Assembly: GCF_000172175.1 (NCBI RefSeq)
Contig: NZ_ABJL02000008.1
Span: forward strand, 496,001-560,000
DNA length: 64,000 nt
Direction: 5' to 3'
From: Bacteroides intestinalis DSM 17393
GTDB lineage: Bacteria > Bacteroidota > Bacteroidia > Bacteroidales > Bacteroidaceae
Shown here: piece after piece, positions 25,228 through 34,975 of the stretch
How positions within the stretch are numbered: position 1 is the first letter of the stretch
How the letters are laid out: each line of letters starts with the position of its first letter
The notes under the pieces: generated by a model
Seen by the model: only the letters and a program-made list of their open reading frames with translations
The model's database searches: none
Told to the model about the DNA's origin: nothing
Position numbers and translations under genes: made by a program

Positions 25228-26535
25228 TTATAATCCAAGAAAAGCATTAAACTGTGCAAAGATTTCTCCACAATCCCCGCGAGGTAGCCTGTAATTTACT
25301 TCTGATTTTTCTATCGGAATGTGAAATGGCGGAAAAACATCTCTCAATTTATTGGCTTTAATTTTATTGCCTGAAATTTGTTCGGCAAGTTTGTTTATAT
25401 CAAGCGCATTGATTGGCCATTTATCATAGCAGTCAGAAGCTATTAATCGGGTACTACCCATAAATTCATCCCATTGCTTACAAAAAGTATCAAATTGTCT
25501 ACAAAGATATTGTGCGATCCCCAAAATACGTGTATCATCCCAGTCATGAGTTCCGTTAAATACATCTGCCTTAAAATTCACTGAAACCTTCGATTCGTGA
25601 TAAACATCTCCTACTTGTCTACATACTCGGTAAAAGATATCTACCGGGAAGAATTCATCTGATTTTCCTTGCAGGAGGTACATTGGTTTAGGTGCAAAAC
25701 ACCCCAAAACCTGCCACATCTCCACTTTTCCAATAATTCCCGGAACAATGTTACAATGGCAATGCCGTTTCTCCTTGCGGGCAACATACTCGAACGTAGA
25801 AGGATAGCCAGATGAAATCAGTACAGAGAATTTTTCAGGTACAACAGATGCCAAGAATAGTCCCAGCGCCCCTCCACCAGAATTACCACATACAGCAATC
25901 TTTTCGATATTAAAATTTCTTTGCTTTCTTATCCAATTGAGCCATCCTATGGTTTCCATAACTATCAATCCCTGTACAGTCAGTCCACACTCAAAAACTC
26001 CGGGAGCGGAATAATGTCCCATGAAATGACGTTCACCCTGACCAATATTGTCCGGTACTAATACCGCAATGCCGCTGGAAGCCAAATATTCTGCCATTTT
26101 CCGATAAGCAGGATAGAGTTTACCGTTATTTCCATGTCCGCAAGCCAGCAATACAACAGGTAAACCTTTATCCGCATCATTATTGGACGGAATATACAAA
26201 TGAGCTGCACCGTAACAATTATTCCACGAAACGGATTGCAAATGCTGCACTATGAAGTCCCGATTTCGTGTGACTCCATTTATTCGGGTCTTAATCACCG
26301 GAATCCATTCCTCTTTTATGGCAAGTGACTTTCGTACAATTTCCTTAATTTCCACTCTATCTTTCTCCAACCAAGGAAAAAGTCCGGGTAAATGATGCCT
26401 TGCCTCAAAACAACTATCATAATAAACAAAAAAATCGCGTAATCCATTTGTAAACTTCGAAGCCAGATAGGCTGGTTTTTGAGCATACCCCCAACCGGCA
26501 ATCAACAAAAATAGAATTACTATATTCTTTTTCAT
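25228..26535 (-). CDS. secreted alpha/beta-hydrolase, acetyl xylan esterase-like
   Basis: A 435-residue exported esterase candidate. I chose the ATG at 26535 (MKKNIVILFLLIAGWGYAQ), which gives a clean signal peptide; the ATG 7 codons upstream would break it. The fold is alpha/beta-hydrolase: LPVVLLACGHGNNGK, the nucleophile elbow GNSGGG, the acid in GKSDEFFP and the histidine in NGTHDWDD. Such proteins in PULs usually remove acetyl or methyl groups from glycans. It is the last gene of the PUL operon. Bond specificity is not readable. Confidence 0.8.
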   Translation of the reverse strand: MKKNIVILFLLIAGWGYAQKPAYLASKFTNGLRDFFVYYDSCFEARHHLPGLFPWLEKDRVEIKEIVRKSLAIKEEWIPVIKTRINGVTRNRDFIVQHLQSVSWNNCYGAAHLYIPSNNDADKGLPVVLLACGHGNNGKLYPAYRKMAEYLASSGIAVLVPDNIGQGERHFMGHYSAPGVFECGLTVQGLIVMETIGWLNWIRKQRNFNIEKIAVCGNSGGGALGLFLASVVPEKFSVLISSGYPSTFEYVARKEKRHCHCNIVPGIIGKVEMWQVLGCFAPKPMYLLQGKSDEFFPVDIFYRVCRQVGDVYHESKVSVNFKADVFNGTHDWDDTRILGIAQYLCRQFDTFCKQWDEFMGSTRLIASDCYDKWPINALDINKLAEQISGNKIKANKLRDVFPPFHIPIEKSEVNYRLPRGDCGEIFAQFNAFLGL

Positions 26536-26576
26536 AAAGTTGTCCGTGTAATTCAATCTTAAGACTTATCTCTATT

Positions 26577-26891
26577 TCATTCCATGTGAAAGACCTCTAT
26601 AAGTGGAATACTTATTGGAGAATTATCCGGATTGACTTCCATTATATCAGCCATATAATCCCACCATTTTTGTACAATAGGAGTATTTCCCATTTCTTGG
26701 GATGAAGCTTCTCCTTTGATCTTCTGACAAGCATAAAGGATATTGGTATCCTTATCCCAATAAATGGAATAATCATAAACTCCGTTTTCTGACAATAATT
26801 GCTTCAATTCGGGCCATATCTGTGCATGCCTTCTTTCATATTCAGCCTCGCACCCCGGCTTCAAAAACATTTTAAATGCTTCTCGTTTCAT
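26577..26891 (-). CDS. rhaM: L-rhamnose mutarotase
   Basis: Interconverts alpha and beta L-rhamnose. The 104 residues match the family length. Histidine H22 in RRHAQIWPEL and tyrosine Y41 in YDYSIYWDKD stand at the same positions as the active-site residues of the E. coli enzyme. No signal peptide, so cytosolic. It is the only rhamnose-specific gene in this PUL; rhamnose isomerase and kinase are not in the window. Its presence points to rhamnose in the target glycan. Confidence 0.92.
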   Translation of the reverse strand: MKREAFKMFLKPGCEAEYERRHAQIWPELKQLLSENGVYDYSIYWDKDTNILYACQKIKGEASSQEMGNTPIVQKWWDYMADIMEVNPDNSPISIPLIEVFHME

Positions 26892-26897
26892 AATTAT

Positions 26898-28196
26898 TTA
26901 TTGTTTTGTATCTACTTCCAATACATATACTTGTTGGGGAACCGATTGCTTCACCTTCTCTCCGTCTCCCTGTGAGGTACATTGTACAAAAAGATGCAGC
27001 ATTCCCCTCTTGTTCCACAAATTTGTATCATAACTTGGTTCCCATGCATCAACCGAAAAATCCGTCAGATCGCTCACATTCCAGTTCCCTTTTGAAAGGT
27101 CACCCGAATATGCTACCGTCACCCGGCTATTACGGTCTACATCACGATATATATAATATATTCCTTTTCCCCGGGTATCAACAGCCAAACGAGGACGTGA
27201 CATAGGAATCATCTTGGTACCGCGCCCACTTAACGTAAAATCCGTATGCCTATCGGCAACCTTTACCATTTGCCAATTTTCTTTTCCTATGAAGACTAAT
27301 CGATATTGCGGACAAGCATCTCCGGGTTCTTTCCAATATGCGGCAATAAAAGGATTGCCTTCTTTATCAGTAGCCATACTTGTCTGGTTTATCAACTCAC
27401 TTTTCTGAGGAATTTTAAATGCATATTCTGCATTTCTCACATTAATGGGAAGATGATACCGCTCACCGGTTGACTTCTGCCAAGTGATTCCTCCATCCTT
27501 GGAACAGGCATAGCATAAATCATGGTTCGTCTCTACAGCAGACGTCTCACGCCACACCCAGGAAACATGTATGCTTCCTTTCCTGTCAACACACATTTGC
27601 CAGTATGCATTTCTCTGTCCTTCACCATCAATTAAAGTATCCTGCAAGCGCTTCCACTGGCCTTTCCGTACATCGTACCTATTCAGTACAAGATTGCCCT
27701 GACCGGACTTACCCAAACGGTAAGCAAACAGCAAATCACCATTTTTCAATGTATAAAATTCGGGATAGGTCACCTTCCTTTCATCTTTACCCAACATAGA
27801 TTGCAACGTATCCAGCCGGAGGGAATAAGCTTCTACACTCTTACAATATTGCAACGGAGCATTGTGATGATTAAAAGCCACATGCAGATAACCTTTACCG
27901 TCGATACCAATACTGATAACGTTGTGGGCATCCTCGCATTTTCCTTTATAAGGTGAACGGAGTATTTCAAAACGGTCGTTTCCTAAACGGCGTTTTCCCA
28001 AGGTCAGATATCCATCTTCGTCATAATAGGCAATAAATTGCATATTTCCTTTCGAAGTAACGGAGTTTGTCCGAAAAATGGCAGTATTAACAGACGTACT
28101 GCTATATCCCATACCAGCTTTGACCAGTTTCTGAGCATGTAACAGAGAGACACTCCCCAACAGCCCGCATATGAGTAACAAAATATTTCTATACAT
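26898..28196 (-). CDS. secreted BNR-repeat (BNR_4) beta-propeller protein, possible polysaccharide lyase
   Basis: A 432-residue protein with a signal peptide (MYRNILLLICGLLGSVSLLHA) and a seven-bladed propeller of the BNR_4 type: YYDEDGYLTLGKRRLG, SIGIDGKGYLHVAFNHH, SWVWRETSAVETNHDLCYA, MATDKEGNPFIAAYW, RPRLAVDTRGKGIYYIYRDV. Related propellers include ulvan lyases and lyases that cut L-rhamnose from glucuronate. The adjacent GH105 and rhaM genes fit a lyase acting at a rhamnose-uronate bond. The lyase role is inferred; it could also be a hydrolase. Confidence 0.72.
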   Translation of the reverse strand: MYRNILLLICGLLGSVSLLHAQKLVKAGMGYSSTSVNTAIFRTNSVTSKGNMQFIAYYDEDGYLTLGKRRLGNDRFEILRSPYKGKCEDAHNVISIGIDGKGYLHVAFNHHNAPLQYCKSVEAYSLRLDTLQSMLGKDERKVTYPEFYTLKNGDLLFAYRLGKSGQGNLVLNRYDVRKGQWKRLQDTLIDGEGQRNAYWQMCVDRKGSIHVSWVWRETSAVETNHDLCYACSKDGGITWQKSTGERYHLPINVRNAEYAFKIPQKSELINQTSMATDKEGNPFIAAYWKEPGDACPQYRLVFIGKENWQMVKVADRHTDFTLSGRGTKMIPMSRPRLAVDTRGKGIYYIYRDVDRNSRVTVAYSGDLSKGNWNVSDLTDFSVDAWEPSYDTNLWNKRGMLHLFVQCTSQGDGEKVKQSVPQQVYVLEVDTKQ

Positions 28197-28206
28197 AATA
28201 TTTATG

Positions 28207-29337
28207 CTATTTCAATTTATATATTTCCGAAGCGGCTAACAAAAAGCAGCCTACTGCAAAATCCTCCGGTTCATGTATACAATCGTAAGTTAAGGGCTGA
28301 CCGGCCTTAGGACTATTACTTCTCCCTTGCATATATCCCAATGCACCATTCGGATGCATACAGTCCTTTACCAAAGCATTCCAAGCTTTCAAGGTCATTG
28401 GCAGATATTCGTCACGATCCAAAATACCGTTCCTTATTCCCCATGCCAAACCATATACAAATAAAGCGGTACCGGTACCTTCCTTTCCACCAAAATTACC
28501 GGGATCATGTAGGCTTACATTCCAAAAACCGTCTTCGCGCTGGCAAAGTTTAATGGCCTTGCTCATCTGCAAAAAGTCTTTCAGATAATCCTTGTAATGC
28601 TTATCTTTTCGGGGAATCAGATTCATGACACGCGCCAGCGCAGCGTATGCCCATCCATTGCCCCTAGACCAGTAGCAGTCTCGTCCGTTAGGCTCTTTAT
28701 AAGGCGGGGCAAATCTCTTATCGCGATACCAAAGCCCGTCTTTACGATTGTACAACCCCTTATCGCCATGATGGTTGCGTGTGAATGAATACAAATCCCA
28801 CATCTTGTCATAATAAGATTGTTCTCCAGTCAGTCTGCCCAACTTAGCAAATACAGGCATAGACATCTGGATAGCATCTACCCACCACCAGTCATCGTTC
28901 TGAGGTGTATTCACCATCATGTCAATGGATAATTTTATATCCTTGATTTTATTGGGATCATCAGGACAAATGTTATACAAATCAATATAAGTCTGCCCAC
29001 AACACTGATTGTCTGCATGACGAGTAACAGTCCCTTTATCCAACCCCCATTTATGGAATTCCGCCCATTTCAATGCATAATCGTAAAATTCCTTTTGGGG
29101 ATAAATGGCATGAAAAGCCATTAAACCTTCAAAATATACAGCCCTCGTCCATATATTGCTTGGCCGTAAGGTATGTACAAATGTAGGTTGACAAGGATCC
29201 GGATATTTGACCATAAAATAATTATTGGCCAACAGCATGTGTTTCAAAGTTTCTTCCTGCTTCGGTATTTGCTGTGAATTCAGCGCAAGAAAATTAAAGA
29301 ACACAATAATCGGTAGAATTACAAACTTGTTTTTCAT
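28207..29337 (-). CDS. GH105 unsaturated uronyl hydrolase
   Basis: Removes the unsaturated uronic acid left at the non-reducing end by polysaccharide lyases. I chose ATG 29337 (MKNKFVILPIIVFFNFLALN), which gives a proper signal peptide; the 29358 start adds seven residues before it. The (alpha/alpha)6 barrel marks are NIWTRAVYFEGLMAF, RHADNQCCGQTYIDL and the catalytic aspartate in DDWWWVDAIQMSMPVF; YWSRGNGWAYAALAR and EGTGTALFVYGLAWG follow. It supports a lyase step in this PUL, probably by the neighbouring BNR protein. Confidence 0.92.
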   Translation of the reverse strand: MKNKFVILPIIVFFNFLALNSQQIPKQEETLKHMLLANNYFMVKYPDPCQPTFVHTLRPSNIWTRAVYFEGLMAFHAIYPQKEFYDYALKWAEFHKWGLDKGTVTRHADNQCCGQTYIDLYNICPDDPNKIKDIKLSIDMMVNTPQNDDWWWVDAIQMSMPVFAKLGRLTGEQSYYDKMWDLYSFTRNHHGDKGLYNRKDGLWYRDKRFAPPYKEPNGRDCYWSRGNGWAYAALARVMNLIPRKDKHYKDYLKDFLQMSKAIKLCQREDGFWNVSLHDPGNFGGKEGTGTALFVYGLAWGIRNGILDRDEYLPMTLKAWNALVKDCMHPNGALGYMQGRSNSPKAGQPLTYDCIHEPEDFAVGCFLLAASEIYKLK

Positions 29338-29367
29338 AATAAACATTTCATTAATCAAAATTTAAAA

Positions 29368-30213
29368 TCAGACTCCGCTACAAGCCAGAAAGCCTCCGTC
29401 AATTGGTATGGTAATGCCGGTTACAAAGCCGGAAGCTTCTTCATTGATAAGCCAGTTCATACAACCTACCAGCTCTTGCGCTTCCCCAAAATGCTTCATG
29501 GGTGTTTGACGCAAAATGTTACTTCCCCTTTTCGAAAAGTTACCATCCGGAGTCATCAACAGCTTACGGCTCCTGTCATTCAGAAAAAATCCCGGAGCAA
29601 TGGCATTCACACGTATATGGGCCGGTGCCAGATAGGCAGCCAACCATTGGGTGAAATTTGCAATACCTGCTTTGCTCAAGGCATAAGCTGGTACCCGCGA
29701 CAAAGGCCGATAAGTATTCATTGATGCAAAATTGATGATACATCCTTTGCCCAACCGAACCATATCCGGGGCAAAAACCTGACAAGGAATAACCGTGCCC
29801 ATAATATTTACATCAATCACATCCAAGAAACGGCTCATGTCCAGATTAAAGAAACCGCGCAATTCTCCTTGCTCCTCTTCCAATTCCCGTTCGTTAAATT
29901 CATTGATATTAGTCACCGCCTCCGGCTGGTTACCTCCCGCCCCGTTAATAAGAATCGAACATGCACCAAACTGTTCGTTAATTAAAGCATGTGCCCTCTT
30001 TACTTCCGCTAAATTACGAACATCACACGAAACAGACAAAACATTCCCATCCGCCTCTTTTATCATCTTCTCCGTCTTCCGCAACTTTTCCAGACTACGA
30101 CCTATAAGGGCTACTCGATAGCCCTTCCGAGCCAAGTCTACAGCTAACTCCGAACATAACGTACCACCGGCTCCCGTAACGACAGCCACTTCTTCTTTTT
30201 TTATATTGTTCAT
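29368..30213 (-). CDS. SDR-type D-mannonate oxidoreductase (fructuronate reductase)
   Basis: Short-chain dehydrogenase that should reduce fructuronate to mannonate between UxaC and UxuA. I chose ATG 30213 because GGAGG lies 8-9 bases upstream; the longer frame would start at TTG. The NAD site is VTGAGGTLCSELA, then ILINGAGGNQPEA, the active-site pair in VPAYALSKAGIANF and IRVNAIAPGFFLNDRSRKLL. It closely follows the SDR UxuB type (B. subtilis YjmF), not the long-chain E. coli UxuB. It begins 2 bases after the uxaC stop. Confidence 0.85.
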   Translation of the reverse strand: MNNIKKEEVAVVTGAGGTLCSELAVDLARKGYRVALIGRSLEKLRKTEKMIKEADGNVLSVSCDVRNLAEVKRAHALINEQFGACSILINGAGGNQPEAVTNINEFNERELEEEQGELRGFFNLDMSRFLDVIDVNIMGTVIPCQVFAPDMVRLGKGCIINFASMNTYRPLSRVPAYALSKAGIANFTQWLAAYLAPAHIRVNAIAPGFFLNDRSRKLLMTPDGNFSKRGSNILRQTPMKHFGEAQELVGCMNWLINEEASGFVTGITIPIDGGFLACSGV

Positions 30214-30215
30214 AC

Positions 30216-31622
30216 CTATTTCCTCCAATTTTTACAATTTCTATAACAAATGTCTCTTACTATATCGCCTAATAAAGTCATATCCGACGGAAACTCTCCG
30301 CTGACTACCTTTTCACCAATAAACCGGCAAAGCACCCTGCGGAAATATTCATGACGCGAGAAGGAAAGTACACTCCGTGAATCTGTCGTCATACCGACAA
30401 AACAGCTCAAAAGTCCATAAGAAGATAGGGACTGCAATTGTTGCGTCATTCCTTCCAAATGATCATTGTACCACCAGGCAGGACCAAATTGCACTTTTCC
30501 TAAAATACCACTGCCCGAATATGAACCGGTCAGTGTGGCAAAAACAGCATTGTCCGCCGGATTTAATGTATACAAAATGGTCCGAGGCAACGAATCCTCC
30601 TCATTCAATGTGTCTAGGAAGCAAACCAAACTGTTCACATCGCACGCCGAACCGATCGCTGCATATCCTCCCGCCGGACCAAGTCGTGTCCGCAACTGAG
30701 TATTGGTATCCCGTTTGGCCCCAATATGTAATTGCATGTTCCAGTTTCTCCGTGCATAGCAACGCCCCATGAACAACAAGACATACGACTGTAATTTCAC
30801 CGTTTCCGCAGGAGAGATTTCCCCAGTCTGCAATAATTTACCGAACAAGGACGAAGCCTCTCCCGATGAAACCGGTACAAACCTGAAACCCGCATCCAAA
30901 GAATGGTCGGCATACTCGCATCCTGCATCAGAAAAGAGGTTCAGACGAATATCTATTGCATTCAGATAATCTTCCAGACACTTTATTTTTATACCTGAAA
31001 GCTCCGCTAACTGCGATACGAAATCCCTGAAAGAAGGAGTTGTAAAAGAAATTACTGAATCCGCCCGCAACGAAGGCTTCACTATAATATTCTGAGGTTG
31101 TAGGGATGCCTCGCGATGCCAAGTGAAATCGGCCAATAAATCGTCGGAAGTACATAACATTTCCACCCGACATTTCTTCAAGATGTCCAGCATTCCCCAT
31201 CCCGGCTGCCGGAGGATGTCATTGCACACCTTCCATATCTCCCCCGCATTTTCCCGATTCAAGATTTCGTCAATACCGAAAAAACGTTTTAACTCCAGAC
31301 ATGACCAATGGAACAAAGGATTACCAATGGTACGTGTGAATATGGAGGCCCACGTATCATACCGTTCTTTACCGGATATGCCAACCCCTGTAATCATCTC
31401 TTCGTCAATACCGGCTATACGCATCACACGATGTTTGTAAGGATCAGCATGAATCCACAATTCTGCCAAATCAACGAATTTATGATTTTCTGCCAGTTTT
31501 CGCGGGTCCAGATGGTTATGAAAGTCTATAACCGGAAGACTCTCAGCAATCTCATGATAGAGTTGCCTGGAAATATGGGTCGTCAGCAAAAAATCCTCAT
31601 TAATAAAACTATCCATACTCAA
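30216..31622 (-). CDS. uxaC: glucuronate isomerase
   Basis: Converts D-glucuronate to D-fructuronate (or galacturonate to tagaturonate). Length 468 matches the family. The metal-binding opening VIDFHNHLDPRKLAEN, HWSCLELKRFFGID, LHIGAKRDTNTQLR and the late FVGMTTDSRSVLSFSRHEYF are all family hallmarks. Third-last step-gene of the uronate block, 6 bases after the RraA-like gene. An ATG two codons downstream is an alternative start. Confidence 0.96.
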   Translation of the reverse strand: MSMDSFINEDFLLTTHISRQLYHEIAESLPVIDFHNHLDPRKLAENHKFVDLAELWIHADPYKHRVMRIAGIDEEMITGVGISGKERYDTWASIFTRTIGNPLFHWSCLELKRFFGIDEILNRENAGEIWKVCNDILRQPGWGMLDILKKCRVEMLCTSDDLLADFTWHREASLQPQNIIVKPSLRADSVISFTTPSFRDFVSQLAELSGIKIKCLEDYLNAIDIRLNLFSDAGCEYADHSLDAGFRFVPVSSGEASSLFGKLLQTGEISPAETVKLQSYVLLFMGRCYARRNWNMQLHIGAKRDTNTQLRTRLGPAGGYAAIGSACDVNSLVCFLDTLNEEDSLPRTILYTLNPADNAVFATLTGSYSGSGILGKVQFGPAWWYNDHLEGMTQQLQSLSSYGLLSCFVGMTTDSRSVLSFSRHEYFRRVLCRFIGEKVVSGEFPSDMTLLGDIVRDICYRNCKNWRK

Positions 31623-31628
31623 GCTGCT

Positions 31629-32357
31629 TTAAAAATAGCCACCATTCTTTACCATCTCCTGAGCAGAAAAGCCTTCATGTACCCAAGTACGCATCTCCCT
31701 CTCCTGCTGCTTGATAGCTTCAGCTCTCAACAATACGTCATAGGCGATGCTACGCGGAATGGCTACCACACCATCCACATCACCAAAAATGACATCTCCC
31801 GGCTTTATATAAACTTTTCCAATCCTAACCGGTATATTATATCCTGTTATTTTGGTTCTCCCTAAAGAACCGTTCGAACTGCGGTAGCGGTAGAATATAG
31901 GAAAGTCTTGCCTCAATACCTGAATCGTATCACGCAGCCCACCGTTGACCACAGCACATCTTGCTCCGCGGGCTATAGCGGAAGCTGTCATTACCTCTCC
32001 CCAATGAGCCGCTTCATCTTCATTACCTGCGTCCCATACCACACAACAATTTTTCGGCATATCATCCAGCATCTGTGCCCTGATATCCATTTCCCCCTTG
32101 ACAGTGGGATCCGGATTACTGCGAATAGTGAATGCGATGCCTGCCGCACGCATTTCAAACTGCAATGGCAAGATAGTAATCGGCAAAGCTTGATCCATCA
32201 ATGTGGCTTCACGCAAAACATCGTTTACAGCTCCTGTATAAAGATTTTCGTAACGTTCACACAATTCTTGATCTGAAATCGGAAACTCTATACCATCTAT
32301 CCTATCCAATTTCTCAATCAATTTCTCTAACTTCATTAAATTATTGTCCATAATCAT
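31629..32357 (-). CDS. RraA-family protein (HMG/CHA aldolase fold)
   Basis: A 242-residue RraA/MenG-family protein. The metal and substrate loop is seen as GARCAVVNGGLRDTIQVL (the GGxRD motif) and the typical end of the fold as VKPGDVIFGDVDGVVAIPRS-like text at about 195-213. Family members are aldolases or decarboxylases of 2-keto acids, or RNase E inhibitors in E. coli. In a cluster that produces 2-keto-3-deoxygluconate an enzymatic role on a 2-keto acid is more likely. Activity unproven. Confidence 0.82.
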   Translation of the reverse strand: MIMDNNLMKLEKLIEKLDRIDGIEFPISDQELCERYENLYTGAVNDVLREATLMDQALPITILPLQFEMRAAGIAFTIRSNPDPTVKGEMDIRAQMLDDMPKNCCVVWDAGNEDEAAHWGEVMTASAIARGARCAVVNGGLRDTIQVLRQDFPIFYRYRSSNGSLGRTKITGYNIPVRIGKVYIKPGDVIFGDVDGVVAIPRSIAYDVLLRAEAIKQQEREMRTWVHEGFSAQEMVKNGGYF

Positions 32358-32359
32358 TT

Positions 32360-33307
32360 TTATTCTTCTAATAAACCTTTTAAATATCCTGTCGCAAATA
32401 TATGTCCCAGCATCTCATACGCCGGATTTTCTCCTGACTCACCAGCCATAACAGGAGCATGGTCTGTACGGATCACTCCATCAAACCCAATTTCCTTATA
32501 TGCACGCATGCAGGCTTTCATGTCAGTCTGCCCTTCATCATGGAATGTCTCTTCAAAAGCATCTGCATCTCCACGTATATCACGAAAATGAACAAAGAAA
32601 ATCTTCCGACCGAAATGTCTTATCAAAGAAGGTATGTCCTCATTCATGGCTGCAAAAGAACCTTGGCAAAATGTTATCCCGTTGTAATCGCTGGGATAAA
32701 GTTCTAAGGCTTTGTCGAAATTCTCTACATTTCTAAAGATACGCGACACTCCCTGCAAGGAAGGTACCGGAGGATCATCCGGATGAAGAGCCAGTTTCAC
32801 TTTACACGCTTCTGCTACGGGCAATACCTTATCCATAAAGTATTTATAATTATCCCATATCTGTATGTCAGTCTGTGTCCCGGCTTCAGTCAACTGAGGA
32901 GCTGCCTGCATCAATTTTGAATCAAATGCCGTTACCAGTGCCCCACCTCTCCCCTTTTTAGCAAAAGAGGTGCGATACCAGCCGGATTGAGGCATGAAAT
33001 TGTAACATAAAACAGGAATATCCAAAGCCCCCATATTTCTCAGTACTTGCTTGAATATCTCTATTTCTTCATCCCTGCCTGGCAATCCCAGCTTAATCTT
33101 ATAATGGGGAGGAGCCGGTTCAATCACTTCAAGCTTTAGACCTGCATCATTCAAACTCTCTTTAGCATAAAGCAGAGCCTTGAAATCCCACGGTTTCATA
33201 TAATACCGTTCGGCAGGCAATGCCGCTACCGCATATTCTACACCCAATTGGGTTGCAATCTTCCACTTTACCGATGGCAAAGTAGGTAAATACCATGCTA
33301 GTTTCAT
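32360..33307 (-). CDS. uxuA: mannonate dehydratase
   Basis: Dehydrates D-mannonate to 2-keto-3-deoxygluconate. TIM barrel of the UxuA family with LALHPDDPPVPSLQGVSRI, the metal-ligand region GSFAAMNEDIPSLI, FVHFRDIRG, ETFHDEGQTDMKA and VIRTDHAPV. At 315 residues it is shorter than the usual 350-390 of E. coli-type enzymes. 2-base gap to the RraA gene and 3 bases to the symporter. The conserved metal-binding set looks complete, so it is probably active. Confidence 0.9.
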   Translation of the reverse strand: MKLAWYLPTLPSVKWKIATQLGVEYAVAALPAERYYMKPWDFKALLYAKESLNDAGLKLEVIEPAPPHYKIKLGLPGRDEEIEIFKQVLRNMGALDIPVLCYNFMPQSGWYRTSFAKKGRGGALVTAFDSKLMQAAPQLTEAGTQTDIQIWDNYKYFMDKVLPVAEACKVKLALHPDDPPVPSLQGVSRIFRNVENFDKALELYPSDYNGITFCQGSFAAMNEDIPSLIRHFGRKIFFVHFRDIRGDADAFEETFHDEGQTDMKACMRAYKEIGFDGVIRTDHAPVMAGESGENPAYEMLGHIFATGYLKGLLEE

Positions 33308-33310
33308 TAT

Positions 33311-34975
33311 TTACTTTTTTATTTTCAATTTATAAACAACACATAGAGTCACTGCCAGTAAAAGACTCAAAATGCCGGCGCATAAACTCAAATCTCCACC
33401 CATAGAATGCAGATTTGGAATGCTCATTCCTATAAAAAGCCCACCGGATACAACAAGAGATACCAACAGTAATATCATCAGTGCTTTAACATATTGCGAT
33501 GAAATGGAAGGAACCTTTTTAGAGTCTATATTCACACTCAAGGCATCAAACAGTTCATCCACTTTCACTTTGTCTTTCATATCCATCTGCCCATAAACCG
33601 GCAGATAATAAAGAACCAAACAAACTATTAACTCGATAAGTGTTGCCATCTCCCAATCCACTTCGGGAAGTGCATTCAAGACAATCCCTACTACAATTCC
33701 AGCACTGATCGTAATTATAGCCGCCTTGGCATTCGGCTTGCGGCTTACAATGCCCAATACCAAAGGAATACCTATAGGAATGCAGAATATTCCCGTAAAC
33801 AGTTTATTGGCTTCAAAAGCTCCTCCAAACCCTTCGATATAGATAGCACCTACTGTAATCAGTGCTCCGATAACCAATGTAGACCAGCGAGCCACAACCA
33901 GAAGGCGTTTTTCAGCAGCTTCCGTATTAAACAACCGCTGATATACATCCTTTGTAAAAACACTCGACATAACATTGTACTCGGCATTCAGTGAAGACAT
34001 AGTTGCCGCAAACATCGAAGAAAACATGATACCCATAATACCGGCAGGAAGCAAACGAATGGCAACCGATATATAGGACATCTCCGGATTCTCCAGTTCC
34101 GGAACTATTAAAGAAGAAGCAACAGCCGGAATGAGGAATATCGGGGTAAACACTAAAAAGAGGATACCCGTCAGAACTCCCATTTTCTTAGCTGCTTTTT
34201 CGTCTTTCACACAAAAGAATTTCTGAATAAATGTCCAGTTCTCATTGTATTTTATCATCGTCATTACATAATAGATTGCCAACCAGAAAAATGCTCCTTT
34301 GGGACCATTAAACCACGTCATCTTCTCAGGAATCTGTTGATAAAGTCCACCGATACCTCCCACTTCACGTAAGGACACGGGCAACAGTACACAGGTAATA
34401 AGTATTAAGATCACAAACTGTACCGTACTCATAATCGTTACAGTCCAGATACCGCCAATAATATTGAACAGCGTAACAATTACACCCGAAATGATGATGG
34501 CCCATTCCAATGACAGAGGAGTGACTACAGTAATGAACACACCAATAGCATACAACCGCACCATATTGTCTAACAGCCTCACCAGTAATCCTACCCACGT
34601 CATTATTTCACGAACAGAGAAACTATAACGCTGTTCCAAATATTCGATGGGAGTGACGCAACCAGTCCGCCGCCAACGTCCGCCAAGCCACAGGCTGCCA
34701 ATGATACATGCCGGTACAGTGGACCAAAATACCGTAACAGAGACCAACCCGTACTCGTAAGCAATCCCGGCATAAGCCACGAAGACAAACGTACTGAACA
34801 ATCCCATAAAATTGGTAACGGTAGCCATCACCCAGGGGATAGTGCCATTTCCCTTGAAATAAGCACCGACATCTTTGATAAACCAACCGAAAGATAACCC
34901 TATCCCTGCCATCAATAATATATAAACACCAATGGCCCAGTAATCCAGTTCCTGTAATTGTAACTCCATAGCCAT
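33311..34975 (-). CDS. sodium:solute symporter (SSS family)
   Basis: A 554-residue inner membrane transporter with about 13-14 helices. WAIGVYILLMAGIGLSFGWF opens the protein, followed by TVTNFMGLFSTFVFVAYAG and FSSMFAATMSSLNAEYNVMS, a recognisable sodium-site helix of the SSS family. It most likely brings uronic acid or a small oligosaccharide into the cytosol for UxaC/UxuA. Its start shares one base with the stop of the GH-A gene (TAATG), showing tight coupling. Confidence 0.9.
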   Translation of the reverse strand: MAMELQLQELDYWAIGVYILLMAGIGLSFGWFIKDVGAYFKGNGTIPWVMATVTNFMGLFSTFVFVAYAGIAYEYGLVSVTVFWSTVPACIIGSLWLGGRWRRTGCVTPIEYLEQRYSFSVREIMTWVGLLVRLLDNMVRLYAIGVFITVVTPLSLEWAIIISGVIVTLFNIIGGIWTVTIMSTVQFVILILITCVLLPVSLREVGGIGGLYQQIPEKMTWFNGPKGAFFWLAIYYVMTMIKYNENWTFIQKFFCVKDEKAAKKMGVLTGILFLVFTPIFLIPAVASSLIVPELENPEMSYISVAIRLLPAGIMGIMFSSMFAATMSSLNAEYNVMSSVFTKDVYQRLFNTEAAEKRLLVVARWSTLVIGALITVGAIYIEGFGGAFEANKLFTGIFCIPIGIPLVLGIVSRKPNAKAAIITISAGIVVGIVLNALPEVDWEMATLIELIVCLVLYYLPVYGQMDMKDKVKVDELFDALSVNIDSKKVPSISSQYVKALMILLLVSLVVSGGLFIGMSIPNLHSMGGDLSLCAGILSLLLAVTLCVVYKLKIKK

